Positions 15,206-23,989 of a stretch of DNA of 64,000 bases are shown here, piece by piece (position 1 is the first letter of the stretch; every line of letters begins with the position of its first letter). A program made the translations under genes and the position numbers. The notes beneath the pieces were generated by a model. The model saw only the letters and a list, made by a program, of their open reading frames with translations. It did not search any database and was not told the origin of the DNA. Source of the stretch: Paraflavitalea pollutisoli (GTDB lineage: Bacteria; Bacteroidota; Bacteroidia; Chitinophagales; Chitinophagaceae); contig NZ_JARKMX010000004.1 in assembly GCF_029360705.1 (NCBI RefSeq), positions 581,288 to 645,287 on the forward strand, read 5' to 3'.

Positions 15206-16534
15206 TCACCTCACAATCTCCATCTCCAGCACTGTATCATATTCTTCTTTTGGAATGGCTTTGGTATCGATTACCACATAGCCGTCGGCGAGCACCTGGT
15301 ATTTCACGGGTGATTTGCCGGTGAATGTCTTCAGCGATTTGATCTTGTAGGGAATCTTCAGGAGGAGCTTTTCTTCGGGCGCCTTGAGCAGGTGCAGGTA
15401 CACGGTATTGTCCTTTTCCGTGACTGCCCCCCACTCCTGCGGAGCAACAAATCCTCCCTTCGTGCCATAGATCGTACTGCCGTAAGTTTTGAGCCAGGTT
15501 CCCATTGCGGCCAGGCGTTCGGTAAATTCCGGCTGAATAGCTCCATTGGGCATTGGCCCGATGTTGAGCAGGAAATTGGCATTGTGGCCAGCTGCTTTTA
15601 CCAGGTAATGGATCAGTGCTTTAGTCGATTTGTAGTTGCGGTCGGTGATGTTGAAGCCCCAGCTGTCGTTGATGGTTTCACAGGTTTCGAGTGGCAGTTG
15701 CGACACAGAAGCACCGCCAAAGCCACTGGTATTGGCTCCGGGGAGGTCTTTCTCGAAAGCCTGGAAATCTTCGCCGGGAATGGGGCTCAGGTGGTGGTTA
15801 TTGCTGATGAGGCACTGTGGCTGCAATTTATGGATGAGGCTATAGATCTCCTCGTATTTCCAGTCGACTTTCGATACCGCCTGTTTGTTGTGGTCGTTTT
15901 CGAGTTGGTCCCAATGACCATCGAACCAGATGCCGGCTACTTCACCATAGTTGGTGAGTAGTTCGGTGAGTTGGGCTTTCATGAAATTGATATAGCTGGG
16001 CCAATTGCTTTTCTCGGTGCGGCCAGTGCCTTTGCCGGTACGGCCGGTTTCGTATTGGTAGTCGGTCCGATACCAGTCGAGCAGGGAGTAATAGAACATC
16101 AGCTTCATGCCCTGGCGATGGCATTCGTCGGCGATTTGTTTGACGATGTCTTTGTGGTAGGGCGTACCCATGATGCTCCAGTCGGATTGTTTGGTATCCC
16201 AGAGGCTGAATCCATCGTGGTGGCGGGTGATGAGGGTGATGTATTGCATCCCGGCGTTCTTAGCGGTGCTGACCCAGGTTTTTGCGTCGAAAGCGGTGGG
16301 ATTGAAAATATCGATGAGGCGACGATATTCTTTTACCTGGATATTGCGTTGGTTCATGACCCATTCGCCGTGACCGAGTACACTGGAGGCGCCCCAGTGA
16401 ATGAACATACCAAAGCGGGCATCTTCAAACCACTTCCGTGCTTCCAGGTTTTGCGGTGAGGGCGTGTAGCTGGTCTGACTGAAAGAGGCGATGGTCGTGA
16501 TGAGGAACAGGATGGCAATCGTTAATGATCTCAT
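15206..16534 (-). CDS. Exported alpha-L-fucosidase (GH29)
   Basis: 442 residues from the ATG at 16534, which opens a signal peptide (MRSLTIAILFLITTIASFSQ). An ATG at 16654 would add 40 polar residues before the signal and is unlikely. The catalytic barrel has ARFGMFIHWGASS (39-51), TRHHDGFSLWD (103-113) and the nucleophile Asp205 in GIWFDGHWDQ. A C-terminal beta domain follows (about 340-442). GH29 enzymes release terminal fucose from glycans by a retaining mechanism; this one should act in the periplasm or at the surface. It is not in an operon with transport genes, so it probably has its own promoter between 16535 and 16700. Linkage specificity is not evident. Confidence 0.93.
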   Translation of the reverse strand: MRSLTIAILFLITTIASFSQTSYTPSPQNLEARKWFEDARFGMFIHWGASSVLGHGEWVMNQRNIQVKEYRRLIDIFNPTAFDAKTWVSTAKNAGMQYITLITRHHDGFSLWDTKQSDWSIMGTPYHKDIVKQIADECHRQGMKLMFYYSLLDWYRTDYQYETGRTGKGTGRTEKSNWPSYINFMKAQLTELLTNYGEVAGIWFDGHWDQLENDHNKQAVSKVDWKYEEIYSLIHKLQPQCLISNNHHLSPIPGEDFQAFEKDLPGANTSGFGGASVSQLPLETCETINDSWGFNITDRNYKSTKALIHYLVKAAGHNANFLLNIGPMPNGAIQPEFTERLAAMGTWLKTYGSTIYGTKGGFVAPQEWGAVTEKDNTVYLHLLKAPEEKLLLKIPYKIKSLKTFTGKSPVKYQVLADGYVVIDTKAIPKEEYDTVLEMEIVR

Positions 16535-16706
16535 AGCTGGAAATTTGGAGAAAGGAAGATAGGAAGAAATCCGGCTTCGGTGCGGTGTCAGCCAATTTAG
16601 CGCAACGGATTGCATAGACCTTGAACGCGATTCAGCGTCCAATTGGGTGGCCATTCTGTGTAAGGCTATGCGGCTTTAATTCGTCGGGAGGTGAAAGTCA
16701 GCGGGA

Positions 16707-16796
16707 TTAGCCGGATCGTATCGTACGACGTACCAGCATGACCATGCCACCTATCAGGGCGGCCAGTCCGAGTGTAAACAACAGGAAGGTTTGCAT
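16707..16796 (-). CDS. Possible 29-aa membrane peptide
   Basis: ATG at 16796 to TAA at 16707-16709: MQTFLLFTLGLAALIGGMVM, then LVRRTIRSG. A single helix with a basic C-terminal end fits a small inner-membrane peptide. It lies just past the pdhB terminator, so it would need read-through or its own promoter. Too short to be sure. Confidence 0.3.
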   Translation of the reverse strand: MQTFLLFTLGLAALIGGMVMLVRRTIRSG

Positions 16797-16804
16797 ACCC
16801 CAAA

Positions 16805-16834
16805 ATAAAAAATCCCGGAGAAATTCTCCGGGAT
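16805..16834 (-). terminator. Intrinsic terminator after pdhB
   Basis: Stem ATCCCGGAG / CTCCGGGAT (16812-16820 and 16826-16834) with a 5-base loop; on the minus strand it is followed by TTTTTTATTTTG. 20 bases past the stop. Confidence 0.92.
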
Positions 16835-16854
16835 CGTATGCAATTGTTCGAAAC

Positions 16855-17841
16855 TTATTTCTTCACGTACATCACTTCTTTTACCAGCTTCACGGTGCGG
16901 GGAACGTCGGGCAGCGCGGCTGCTACGAGGTTGGGCGCATAGTGCAGGGGCGCGTCTGCAGCCGTAATACGGCGGATCGGCGCGTCGAGGTAATCGAAAG
17001 CTTCTTTCTGGATGCGGTAAGCGATCTCCGAAGATACAGAACACATAGGCCACTGCTCTTCTACGATCACCAGGCGGTTGGTTTTCTTCACGCTCTCTAC
17101 GATGGTCATCCAGTCGAGGGGACGGATGGTACGGAGGTCGATCACTTCTGCGCTGATGCCTTCTTTTTCCAGCTCAGCAGCAGCACCGAGGGCCACCTTC
17201 ATCATCTTGTTGTAGGAAACGATGGTCACGTCACGACCTTGTCTTTTCACATCGGCTTTACCGATGGGAATGATGTATTCTTCCTCAGGTACTTCACCTT
17301 TGTCGCCGTACATCACCTCACTCTCCATGAACATGACGGGGTCGTTGTCGCGGATGGCCGCCTTCATCAAACCTTTCGCGTCGTATGGGTTGGAGGGAGA
17401 TATAACTTTAATGCCGGGAATGTTGGCATAATAGCTCTCGAAAGCGGTAGAGTGTTGTGCACCCAATTGACCGGCAGAGCCGTTGGGGCCACGGAATACG
17501 ATGGGACAGCTGATCTGTCCACCACTCATTGCCAGCATCTTGGAAGCGGTATTCAGGATCTGGTCCAGGGCCAGTACGGCGAAGTTCCAGGTCATGAACT
17601 CTACAATCGGACGCAAACCGTTCTGGGCGGCGCCTACTGCGATACCGGTAAAACCCAACTCAGCGATGGGGGTATCGATGATCCGCTTGGGGCCGAATTC
17701 GTCGAGCATACCCTGGCTAACTTTATAAGCGCCATTGTATTCTGCCACTTCTTCACCCATCAGGAATACATTAGGATCTCTTCTCATTTCTTCGCTCATC
17801 GCTTCGCGCAGCGCTTCACGAAATGCTATTAATCTTGCCAT
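16855..17841 (-). CDS. pdhB: Pyruvate dehydrogenase E1 component, beta subunit
   Basis: 328 residues, normal for this subunit. With the alpha subunit it forms E1, which uses thiamine diphosphate to decarboxylate pyruvate and hand the acetyl group to lipoyl-E2. Seen motifs: VFLMGEEVAEYNGAYKVSQG with the Glu that contacts the thiazolium cofactor, DTPIAELGFTGIAVGAA, and MSGGQISCPIVFRGPNG followed by AGQLGAQHS. The C-terminal transketolase-C part runs from about 190 (VTIVSYNKMM, AEVIDLRTIRPLDW, VIVEEQWPMCSV). The closely related 2-oxoisovalerate dehydrogenase beta is an alternative, but the motifs favour PdhB. The alpha subunit is not next to it. It has its own terminator at 16805. Confidence 0.95.
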   Translation of the reverse strand: MARLIAFREALREAMSEEMRRDPNVFLMGEEVAEYNGAYKVSQGMLDEFGPKRIIDTPIAELGFTGIAVGAAQNGLRPIVEFMTWNFAVLALDQILNTASKMLAMSGGQISCPIVFRGPNGSAGQLGAQHSTAFESYYANIPGIKVISPSNPYDAKGLMKAAIRDNDPVMFMESEVMYGDKGEVPEEEYIIPIGKADVKRQGRDVTIVSYNKMMKVALGAAAELEKEGISAEVIDLRTIRPLDWMTIVESVKKTNRLVIVEEQWPMCSVSSEIAYRIQKEAFDYLDAPIRRITAADAPLHYAPNLVAAALPDVPRTVKLVKEVMYVKK

Positions 17842-18032
17842 CCGGTAATTGGTTTAATTGTTCTTTGTTCCCGAGTGCATCAAATGGTCCTTCGGGCGAC
17901 GCAAAATTATTGGTTGAGAGGCAGATAAACAAACTTGGTGCAAAAATCCTCAGACCACCAAAATCTGCCCATACGTCAAACGCTTTTCCCCCTCCCTGCC
18001 ACACCGGCTAGGTTTGTGAAAAATAACCAACT

Positions 18033-19250
18033 ATGCAACCTGCAAATCGTCAAACCTACCTCGACTGGCTGCGGATCCTGGCCATTTTGGGCGTGCTGGT
18101 CTTCCATTCAGGTATGGCCTATGTAGCCGAAGAATCCTGGCATATCAAAAATAAGGAAACCAGCCACCTGCTGCTGGAGTTCAACTACTGGCTCAGCCGG
18201 TTCCGGATGCCCCTCCTGTTCTTCATTTCCGGTACGGTGGCATTTTTCATGCTTAAAAACAAGTCGGCCAAGACCTTTATCGGCCTCCGTTTCCGCCGCC
18301 TGCTCATTCCGCTCCTTTTCGGGATGCTGGTGGTGGTACCGCCCCAGATCTATGTAGAGCGGCTAACACAGGGCTACCAGGGCAATTACTGGCAGTTTTG
18401 GGCCACTGTGTTCGAATTCAAGCCCTACCCCATCGGTGGCAGCTTCAGCTGGCATCACCTGTGGTTTATCTTATATCTCTTTATTTACGATGTGTTGTTT
18501 ACGCCAGTATTCAAATGGACCTTCAGCGAACGTGGCCAGCGGGTTATGCAAAAACTGTCGGTGCTGGGCCGGGGCCAGCGGGTATACTGGCTGATCGTGC
18601 CAGGTATTGTTCTCTATACCAGCCTGGTGCTGCAATTCCCCGGCACTAATGATCTTATTCACGATTGGTGTAATGTATTTTACTGGTTACAGTTTTTACT
18701 GGTAGGTTTCGGGTGCATGGCCATTCCTACGCTGGTGGAGAGCCTGGAGCGCAACCGGCGTATCTCGCTGACCTTCGCTTTCCTCAGCATGGTAGCGATC
18801 AACTATTTCCGGTGGAACAGCCTGGAGCCCTGGGATACGATCCCTAACTGGGGGCAAGACTGGCGCACGTATGCCTTTCTGGCCCTGACGCCCATCATGG
18901 CCTGGAGCTGGGTGTTGACGGCCATCGGTTACGGCAAACGCTACCTGAACCGCCGTCATCGGGCAATGGACTATCTTAATCAGGCGGTGTATCCTTTCTA
19001 TATCTTGCACCAGACGGTGATGCTGGTTTTCGTATACTATTTCGTGCAGATCGAGGAAACGATCGGTATGAAGTATGTGTTTACCATTGGCGCCACCTTC
19101 TTTGTGTCCATGCTGATCTACCAGGTATTGATCAGGCCATTTGGGGTGATGCGCTTTCTGTTTGGCATGAAGCCGGCGGACAAGCAACCCAAGCGGCAGG
19201 AAAGCCGACCTGCTCCTTCTGTAACGCCTGACCCGGTTTTAGTAAATTAA
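18033..19250 (+). CDS. Acyltransferase-3 family membrane protein (OpgC/MdoC-like)
   Basis: 405 residues with about 10-11 transmembrane helices. The first helix carries the family start YLDWLRILAILGVLVFHSG, with the R-x-x-A and His of membrane acyltransferases that acylate or succinylate glycans. RFRMPLLFFISGTVAFF, RFRRLLIPLLFGMLV and HHLWFILYLFIYDV are further typical segments. The C-terminal tail is polar and Lys/Pro-rich. It is followed after 13 bases by a LytS-type kinase gene, so it is probably co-transcribed with the first LytS/LytTR pair. The acyl group and acceptor are unknown; opgC-like glucan succinylation is one possibility. Confidence 0.88.
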   Translation: MQPANRQTYLDWLRILAILGVLVFHSGMAYVAEESWHIKNKETSHLLLEFNYWLSRFRMPLLFFISGTVAFFMLKNKSAKTFIGLRFRRLLIPLLFGMLVVVPPQIYVERLTQGYQGNYWQFWATVFEFKPYPIGGSFSWHHLWFILYLFIYDVLFTPVFKWTFSERGQRVMQKLSVLGRGQRVYWLIVPGIVLYTSLVLQFPGTNDLIHDWCNVFYWLQFLLVGFGCMAIPTLVESLERNRRISLTFAFLSMVAINYFRWNSLEPWDTIPNWGQDWRTYAFLALTPIMAWSWVLTAIGYGKRYLNRRHRAMDYLNQAVYPFYILHQTVMLVFVYYFVQIEETIGMKYVFTIGATFFVSMLIYQVLIRPFGVMRFLFGMKPADKQPKRQESRPAPSVTPDPVLVN

Positions 19251-19263
19251 TGCTAATTTTCTA

Positions 19264-20295
19264 TTGATGAAATGGTTCTGGAAATACCTGTTTCCCGCTT
19301 TGTATGGATTGTTGATCTACTTCACCATCCGGCTCATCAATGATACCTTGTCATATGATCCGTTTTGGGATCGTTCGTGGAAGCTGAATGCCTTTGAAAT
19401 GTTTTGCAGCGTAGTTATGGCGTATATCATGGTGTATGCCCTGCAACGGCTGTTCCGGTATTTCGACCGGTCATTGGCTACCGGCGTGGGCTACAAAACG
19501 GTGCTGCATGAATTGCTGTGGGTGTTTATCGTGACGGAGGTGAGCGTCAACCTGTTGATGACGCCGATGGCTGCGCTGACAGACGATGGGTTATCGATCG
19601 GCGACGCGGCGATCATCAATGTCATCCCGGTAATGTACAACCTGATCTACTATACTGTCGTGCGGGCCAACAAGCTGCTGAAGGCTTATATCGACAAGCA
19701 AATGCAGCTGGAGAAGATCACCAATGACCAATTGCAAACCGAACTGAAATTCCTGAAGGCCCAATACCATCCGCATTTCCTGTTCAATGCGCTCAATACC
19801 GTGTATTTTCAAATGGATGACGATATCCAGGCGGCGAAGCGCAGCATTGAAAAATTCTCAGGGTTGCTGCGTTACCAGCTGTACGACCAGCAGCAAACGG
19901 TGCCCCTGAGCCAGGAAATACAATACCTGCAGAACTTCATCGAACTACAACAGGTACGTACGTCGGATAAACTGCAGCTGAATGTTCACTTCGACAGCGG
20001 GCTGAATGGTCAGCAGATCTATCCCCTGCTGTTGTTGCCCCTGGTAGAAAATGCTTTTAAATATGTAGGTGGCCGTTACCAGTTGCGCATCGATGCCCGG
20101 TTGGTCCACGACAAACTGGTGTTTGCCGTGGAGAACAATGTGCCGGAACATATACCGGTGAAAGTGGATAGCGGCATAGGCCTCGAAAACTTGAAGCGCA
20201 GGCTGGAACTGTTGTATGCGGGTAAGAGTACCTTGACGACAGCAAAAAAAGGCGATGTTTTTCATGCTGAATTGCACATAAACCTGGAACGATGA
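19264..20295 (+). CDS. LytS-type sensor histidine kinase (first of two)
   Basis: 343 residues. Four hydrophobic segments in the first 135 residues form a membrane sensor without a large external domain. A coiled linker (KQMQLEKITNDQLQTEL) leads to the His_kinase box AQYHPHFLFNALN, with His171 as probable phosphoacceptor. A GHKL ATPase domain follows with N-box PLVENAFKYV and G-box SGIGLENLKRRLELLY. It starts 13 bases after the acyltransferase, and its stop overlaps the next ATG as ATGA, so kinase and regulator are translationally coupled. A second pair follows immediately. Confidence 0.93.
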   Translation: MMKWFWKYLFPALYGLLIYFTIRLINDTLSYDPFWDRSWKLNAFEMFCSVVMAYIMVYALQRLFRYFDRSLATGVGYKTVLHELLWVFIVTEVSVNLLMTPMAALTDDGLSIGDAAIINVIPVMYNLIYYTVVRANKLLKAYIDKQMQLEKITNDQLQTELKFLKAQYHPHFLFNALNTVYFQMDDDIQAAKRSIEKFSGLLRYQLYDQQQTVPLSQEIQYLQNFIELQQVRTSDKLQLNVHFDSGLNGQQIYPLLLLPLVENAFKYVGGRYQLRIDARLVHDKLVFAVENNVPEHIPVKVDSGIGLENLKRRLELLYAGKSTLTTAKKGDVFHAELHINLER

Positions 20296-20987
20296 CAAGA
20301 ACAATCAGTTGTATCATTACTGACGACGAACCACTGGCCCGTAAAGGGCTGCAGGGTTATGTGGAGAAGATCGATTTCCTGCAGCTGGCGGGTGTTTGCG
20401 AAGATGCCCTGCAATTGAATAGCCTGTTACGTCAGCAACCGGTCGACCTGCTGTTCCTCGATATTGAAATGCCTTATATCACAGGCATTGAATTTTTGCA
20501 GCAAACCTCCCATCCACCGAAAGTCATCTTCACGACAGCGTATGAGCAGTATGCCATCCGGGGGTATGAATTGGATGTACTGGATTACCTGCTGAAACCC
20601 ATCCCCTTTGAACGGTTTTTGAAGGCGGCCAATAAAGCGTATGATTATTTCCAGCCATCGACGTCGGGTGAGCGGGACCACCTGTTTGTGAAGACCGATA
20701 GCCGGTTGGAAAAGGTTCGTTTTGCCGACATCCTGTTGGTGGAGGCCATGGAAAACTATGTCGCCATCTACGTGGGCGATAAAAAGCTGATCACCCATTC
20801 TACCTTAAAGGGTTTGCAGGATAGCCTGCCGCCGGGGCGGTTTATCCAGCCGCATAAGTCGTACCTGGTCAATCTGGAGGCCATTGGTGCCGTGGAAGGA
20901 AATATCCTGCATGTGGGCCGTTACCAGGTCCCGATCTCAAAATACCAGAAGGATGAGGTGATGGGAAAGATCGGGTATCGTAAGTAA
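20292..20987 (+). CDS. LytTR-family response regulator (first of two)
   Basis: 231 residues. Receiver domain at about 1-120 with DDEPLARKGL, phosphoacceptor Asp57 (LLFLDIEMPYITG) and DYLLKPIPFERF. The LytTR DNA-binding domain occupies about 135-231 (HLFVKTDSRLEKVRFADILL, EAMENYVAIYV, FIQPHKSYLVNL, YQVPISKYQKDEV). It pairs with the kinase upstream through a 4-base ATGA overlap. LytTR proteins bind direct repeats upstream of target genes, often membrane or surface functions. A probable target is its own operon with the acyltransferase, but no clear repeat was identified. Confidence 0.93.
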   Translation: MTRTISCIITDDEPLARKGLQGYVEKIDFLQLAGVCEDALQLNSLLRQQPVDLLFLDIEMPYITGIEFLQQTSHPPKVIFTTAYEQYAIRGYELDVLDYLLKPIPFERFLKAANKAYDYFQPSTSGERDHLFVKTDSRLEKVRFADILLVEAMENYVAIYVGDKKLITHSTLKGLQDSLPPGRFIQPHKSYLVNLEAIGAVEGNILHVGRYQVPISKYQKDEVMGKIGYRK

Positions 20988-21094
20988 GCGATTGGTAGCG
21001 AGTAGGTTGGCAGGTAATTGGTTGTTCATGGGGACCAAGCTGCGGTTAGTACAATTTTACCGGTTGTGATCGGCTTTTTTACGATTTTTATACA

Positions 21095-22171
21095 GTGAAG
21101 AACAGACTGCGATTACACTTGCTTTTTTGGCTGGCTTACATCGTGCACGAGAATATCCTCGAGTATGCCTGGTTCCAATCTTATTTTCCTTCGCTGGAAC
21201 CGGGAGCGCGCGCCTGGTTGGCCTTTAAAACGGTCTTATGTATTCTGCCGCCGAAGGTCTTATTTGCTTATTTTCTGTTGTGGGCGGTAGGACGTGGTCT
21301 CAACCGCAGCAGGGATATACCGTGGTTGATTCCCGCCACCACCCTGGCGCTGGCCGCTGCCGTGACCTTTTACCGGGCGATCTTATATTACTATGCGGTG
21401 CCGTTGATGTTGAACAATGCGTGGAAGGAGATCAGTCTGTTTGCGCTCGGCAGGGTGCTGAATGCCTTTATCGATATCAGCCTGGTAGCTGCCTGTGCGG
21501 TGGCGATGAAGTTTCTCCGGTTGAGCTGGCTAAGTCGCATGCGGGAAAAGAAGCTGATGCAGGAAAAGCTAGAGGCGGAACTGAAGTTTCTGCGCACGCA
21601 AACGAACCCCCATTTTCTGTTCAATACGCTGAACAATATTTATGCGCTGGCGCGTAAGAAATCGGACGATACAGCAGATGTGGTGATGAAACTGGCAAAG
21701 TTGCTGCGGTTTATGCTGTACGAGTCGCGTAAGCAACGGATACCGTTGAGTGTGGAGATCCGGATGATCGAAGATTACCTGGAATTGGAAAAGATCCGGT
21801 ACAGCGACCGGCTGACGATCCGGTTCGAAAAAGAGATCGACGATGCCTCCCACCCTATTGCACCATTGCTGTTGCTGCCCTTTATCGAGAATGCTTTCAA
21901 GCATGGGGCGAGTGAAACGCGCTTCGATTCCTTTATCCATATCAAAGTGGCTTTGCAGGAAGGAGTGCTGGATTTTAGTATCGATAACTCGAAGGAAGAA
22001 AATGGGGATACTTCGGTGACGGAAAACATCGGGTTGAGCAATGTGCGGCGGCAGTTGGAACTGATGTACCAGGAGCACGACCTGCAGGTAGCGAATCACC
22101 GGGAGGAATTCCGGGTTCACTTAACCATTAACCTTAACAACGATGCAACGATATCATTGTCTCATTATTGA
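21095..22171 (+). CDS. LytS-type sensor histidine kinase (second of two)
   Basis: 358 residues from a GTG at 21095 (KNRLRLHLLFWLAYIVHENI). Four hydrophobic segments lie within residues 8-145, then a Lys/Glu coiled linker and the phosphoacceptor box RTQTNPHFLFNTLNNIYAL with His173. The GHKL domain has PFIENAFKHGASE and ENIGLSNVRRQLELMY. It is a paralogue of the kinase at 19264 but only distantly alike outside the kinase core. The end of the frame overlaps the next regulator by 29 bases. The GTG start is chosen because the first helix would be lost with later starts. No ligand is evident. Confidence 0.9.
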   Translation: MKNRLRLHLLFWLAYIVHENILEYAWFQSYFPSLEPGARAWLAFKTVLCILPPKVLFAYFLLWAVGRGLNRSRDIPWLIPATTLALAAAVTFYRAILYYYAVPLMLNNAWKEISLFALGRVLNAFIDISLVAACAVAMKFLRLSWLSRMREKKLMQEKLEAELKFLRTQTNPHFLFNTLNNIYALARKKSDDTADVVMKLAKLLRFMLYESRKQRIPLSVEIRMIEDYLELEKIRYSDRLTIRFEKEIDDASHPIAPLLLLPFIENAFKHGASETRFDSFIHIKVALQEGVLDFSIDNSKEENGDTSVTENIGLSNVRRQLELMYQEHDLQVANHREEFRVHLTINLNNDATISLSHY

Positions 22172-22859
22172 AGACGAGCCGCTGGCAGCGGAGGTGCTGC
22201 AGGATTATATCCGGCAGGTACCTTTCCTGGAATTGAAGGGCGTGGCCAGTGATGCAATCTATGCCATGGAACTCATGCAGCAGCAACCGGTGGACCTGAT
22301 CTTCCTCGATATTCATTTACCGAAGCTGAAAGGGTTCGATTTTATCCGTACGCTGAAGCAGCCGCCTCATATCATCATCACCTCGGCTTACCACGAGTAT
22401 GCATTACAGGGCTATGAATACAATGTGGTGGATTACCTGCTGAAGCCGATCGAGTTCAGCCGTTTTCTGATGGCAGTCAACAAGCTGAAGCAATCGCCTG
22501 TACCGGCGGTCAGCATTCATACGCTGCTGGCACCGGCTGAACGTGCTTACCTGTTCTTCAATGTGAGCAAGAAAAAGGTGAAGGTCTACCTGGATGAGAT
22601 CCTGTACATCGAGAGCCTGAAGGAGTATATCCGTATTTACACGAAGACCAAGAATATCCTAACCAAGTTTCAGTTGGGCCAGATCGAAGAGATGCTGGCG
22701 AAAAACAATTTCGTACGGATCCACCGGTCGTTTATCGTGGCCAAGGACAAGGTGGATGCGTTTACTGCCACGGATGTGGAGATCAATGGCAAGCAGATCC
22801 CGATTGGCCGCAGCTATAAAGAATTGGTGCAGGCGGTGCTGGAGAAAAGCACGGGATGA
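22143..22859 (+). CDS. LytTR-family response regulator (second of two)
   Basis: 238 residues. Receiver with EDEPLAAEVLQDYI, phosphoacceptor Asp56 (LIFLDIHLPKLKGF) and DYLLKPIEFSRF, then a LytTR domain (AYLFFNVSKKKVKVYLDEIL, ESLKEYIRIYT, FVRIHRSFIVAKDKV, KQIPIGRSYKELV). Its ATG lies inside the 3' end of the second kinase gene, so expression is coupled. Together the two pairs and the acyltransferase form a five-gene block on one strand. Confidence 0.92.
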   Translation: MQRYHCLIIEDEPLAAEVLQDYIRQVPFLELKGVASDAIYAMELMQQQPVDLIFLDIHLPKLKGFDFIRTLKQPPHIIITSAYHEYALQGYEYNVVDYLLKPIEFSRFLMAVNKLKQSPVPAVSIHTLLAPAERAYLFFNVSKKKVKVYLDEILYIESLKEYIRIYTKTKNILTKFQLGQIEEMLAKNNFVRIHRSFIVAKDKVDAFTATDVEINGKQIPIGRSYKELVQAVLEKSTG

Positions 22860-23371
22860 GGGTGTGTGAAGGACTGTGGCGGCCGCGTTGTGGGTTGCTG
22901 GTACAGCAGCAGGTAGTTGCTCTGAATGACGGATTGGGGCGGATGAATGACGGTCGCGCAATACCCGGTGACATAATGCAAACGGAAAAGGTGTCTGGTG
23001 GACGGATCAGCGATACTCGTTGATTAGTGCCGAAGGCCGTGCAACAACAAGATGGGTTCAAGTATCTTATCAAAGTATAGCAGTATAGCCATGAAAAAAA
23101 TGATGATCCCCCCTCGTGCTGGTGACGGGCATGTTGTGCCTGGCCCCGGTACGAGGGCATGTGGGGCACTGGACGTTGCCTTGTGCACACAGGCACCAGC
23201 CACCAGAGCGGGAACCCTTGCCGGTCGAGCTGTTGTGGTGGCGTTCCGGCGCTTTGTAAAGCCATTGCGGCCGGCGAAGCACCGGGTTTTGTTGGTGTAC
23301 GGGGAACAGGTCTCGGGACCTGTTCATGGAAACCGGCCGTCTACTGGTGACGGGCCGGTTTTGTGGCGTCG
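22860..23371. other. Stretch with a probable frameshifted short gene
   Basis: GC-rich, Gly/Trp-coding rubbish frames. Apart from the broken short gene at 23091-23259 I see no convincing gene, hairpin terminator or promoter. A frame at 23052-23378 is open but carries an unbroken Gly/Pro-rich sequence with no family character. Confidence 0.5.
23091..23259 (+). pseudogene. Short exported peptide gene with a frameshift in a C6 tract
   Basis: The ATG at 23091 reads MKKMMI and then meets a run of six C (23108-23113). If one C is removed the frame continues as PLVLVTGMLCLAPVRG, giving with the start a textbook signal peptide of about 22 residues. A His/Pro-rich mature part of about 33 residues (HVGHWTLPCAHRHQPP) then runs to TAA at 23257-23259. 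In the actual sequence the frame is shifted and the signal is lost. This can be a sequencing error, a real pseudogene, or a phase-variable switch at the homopolymer. No relative is recognised. Confidence 0.45.
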
Positions 23372-23764
23372 TTATTGATTGGCGCTGCCCGCCAACTTTT
23401 GTGTCCTGTTTCGCACGATGATGCATTTATCTTCGCCTACTTCTTTCAGCCCGTACTCATAGCAGTAGTAGTAAGTTTCCTTGTCTTTATTGGTAAACGA
23501 GCTGGTGAAGAAATCGAACCGGTATCCCATTTTGGCCAGCTCGGATTTTGAGCGGGCAGTCGCTTTTTCTACACCAGTCATGGCCTCCTCCAGGATACGC
23601 CTGTTGCGCCGGAGTATGTTGTTGACATTGCGTACGTAATTGATGGAGTCGCTGTTGAGCTGGTTATTGTACTGGTTGCGGCAGGCGTCGTCGCAAAACT
23701 TCTTATCGATCCTTCCTTTGATATTTCTTCCACAAGCAAGGCAGGTCCTGGTTTCTTCGTTCAT
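23372..23764 (-). CDS. Small zinc-ribbon protein of unknown function
   Basis: 130 residues from the ATG at 23764. An ATG 39 bases earlier would add a His-rich leader and is less likely. The N-terminus has a four-Cys zinc-ribbon, C-L-A-C-G-R-N-I-K-G then K-F-C-D-D-A-C-R-N-Q-Y, as in short ribbon proteins whose second Cys pair is FC-x-x-x-C. A helical region (NYVRNVNNILRRNRRILEEA) follows, and a C-terminal part with a Tyr-rich strand (ETYYYCYEYGLKEV). It is probably cytosolic, perhaps nucleic-acid binding. It diverges from ssb across an intergenic region with a palindromic repeat array at 23841. Confidence 0.75.
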   Translation of the reverse strand: MNEETRTCLACGRNIKGRIDKKFCDDACRNQYNNQLNSDSINYVRNVNNILRRNRRILEEAMTGVEKATARSKSELAKMGYRFDFFTSSFTNKDKETYYYCYEYGLKEVGEDKCIIVRNRTQKLAGSANQ

Positions 23765-23840
23765 GATTAATTTTTTATGCACAGAATGGGTTCTTCCTGG
23801 CAATACGCCAGCTTTTCAGGAATTGGGGTGGGGAGTAGCC

Positions 23841-23880
23841 GTTTGTAAGCGCTTACAAACGTTTACAAACACTTACATCC
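23841..23880. promoter_or_regulatory. 20-bp palindrome followed by 10-bp spaced half-sites
   Basis: GTTTGTAAGCGCTTACAAAC at 23841-23860 is a perfect palindrome. Its half TTACAAAC is repeated at the next 10-base step (23863-23870), and a degenerate TTACATCC follows at 23873-23880, so sites recur on one face of the helix. It lies between the divergent zinc-ribbon gene (start 23764) and ssb (start 23990). A likely operator that could control either or both. Confidence 0.55.
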
Positions 23881-23989
23881 GACTATAAACGACAAATAAC
23901 CGACTACGGATTTCGGCGGGGTGCACATTTGTGGTGTCGCCGGGAGGTTGTGAACGGCGGTATCAAAAAGTTTCCATCATAAATTAAAC

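Noticed and set aside
16738..17832. 364-codon frame antisense to pdhB
   Set aside because: Shadow of the pdhB codons, His/Gly-rich product without domains.
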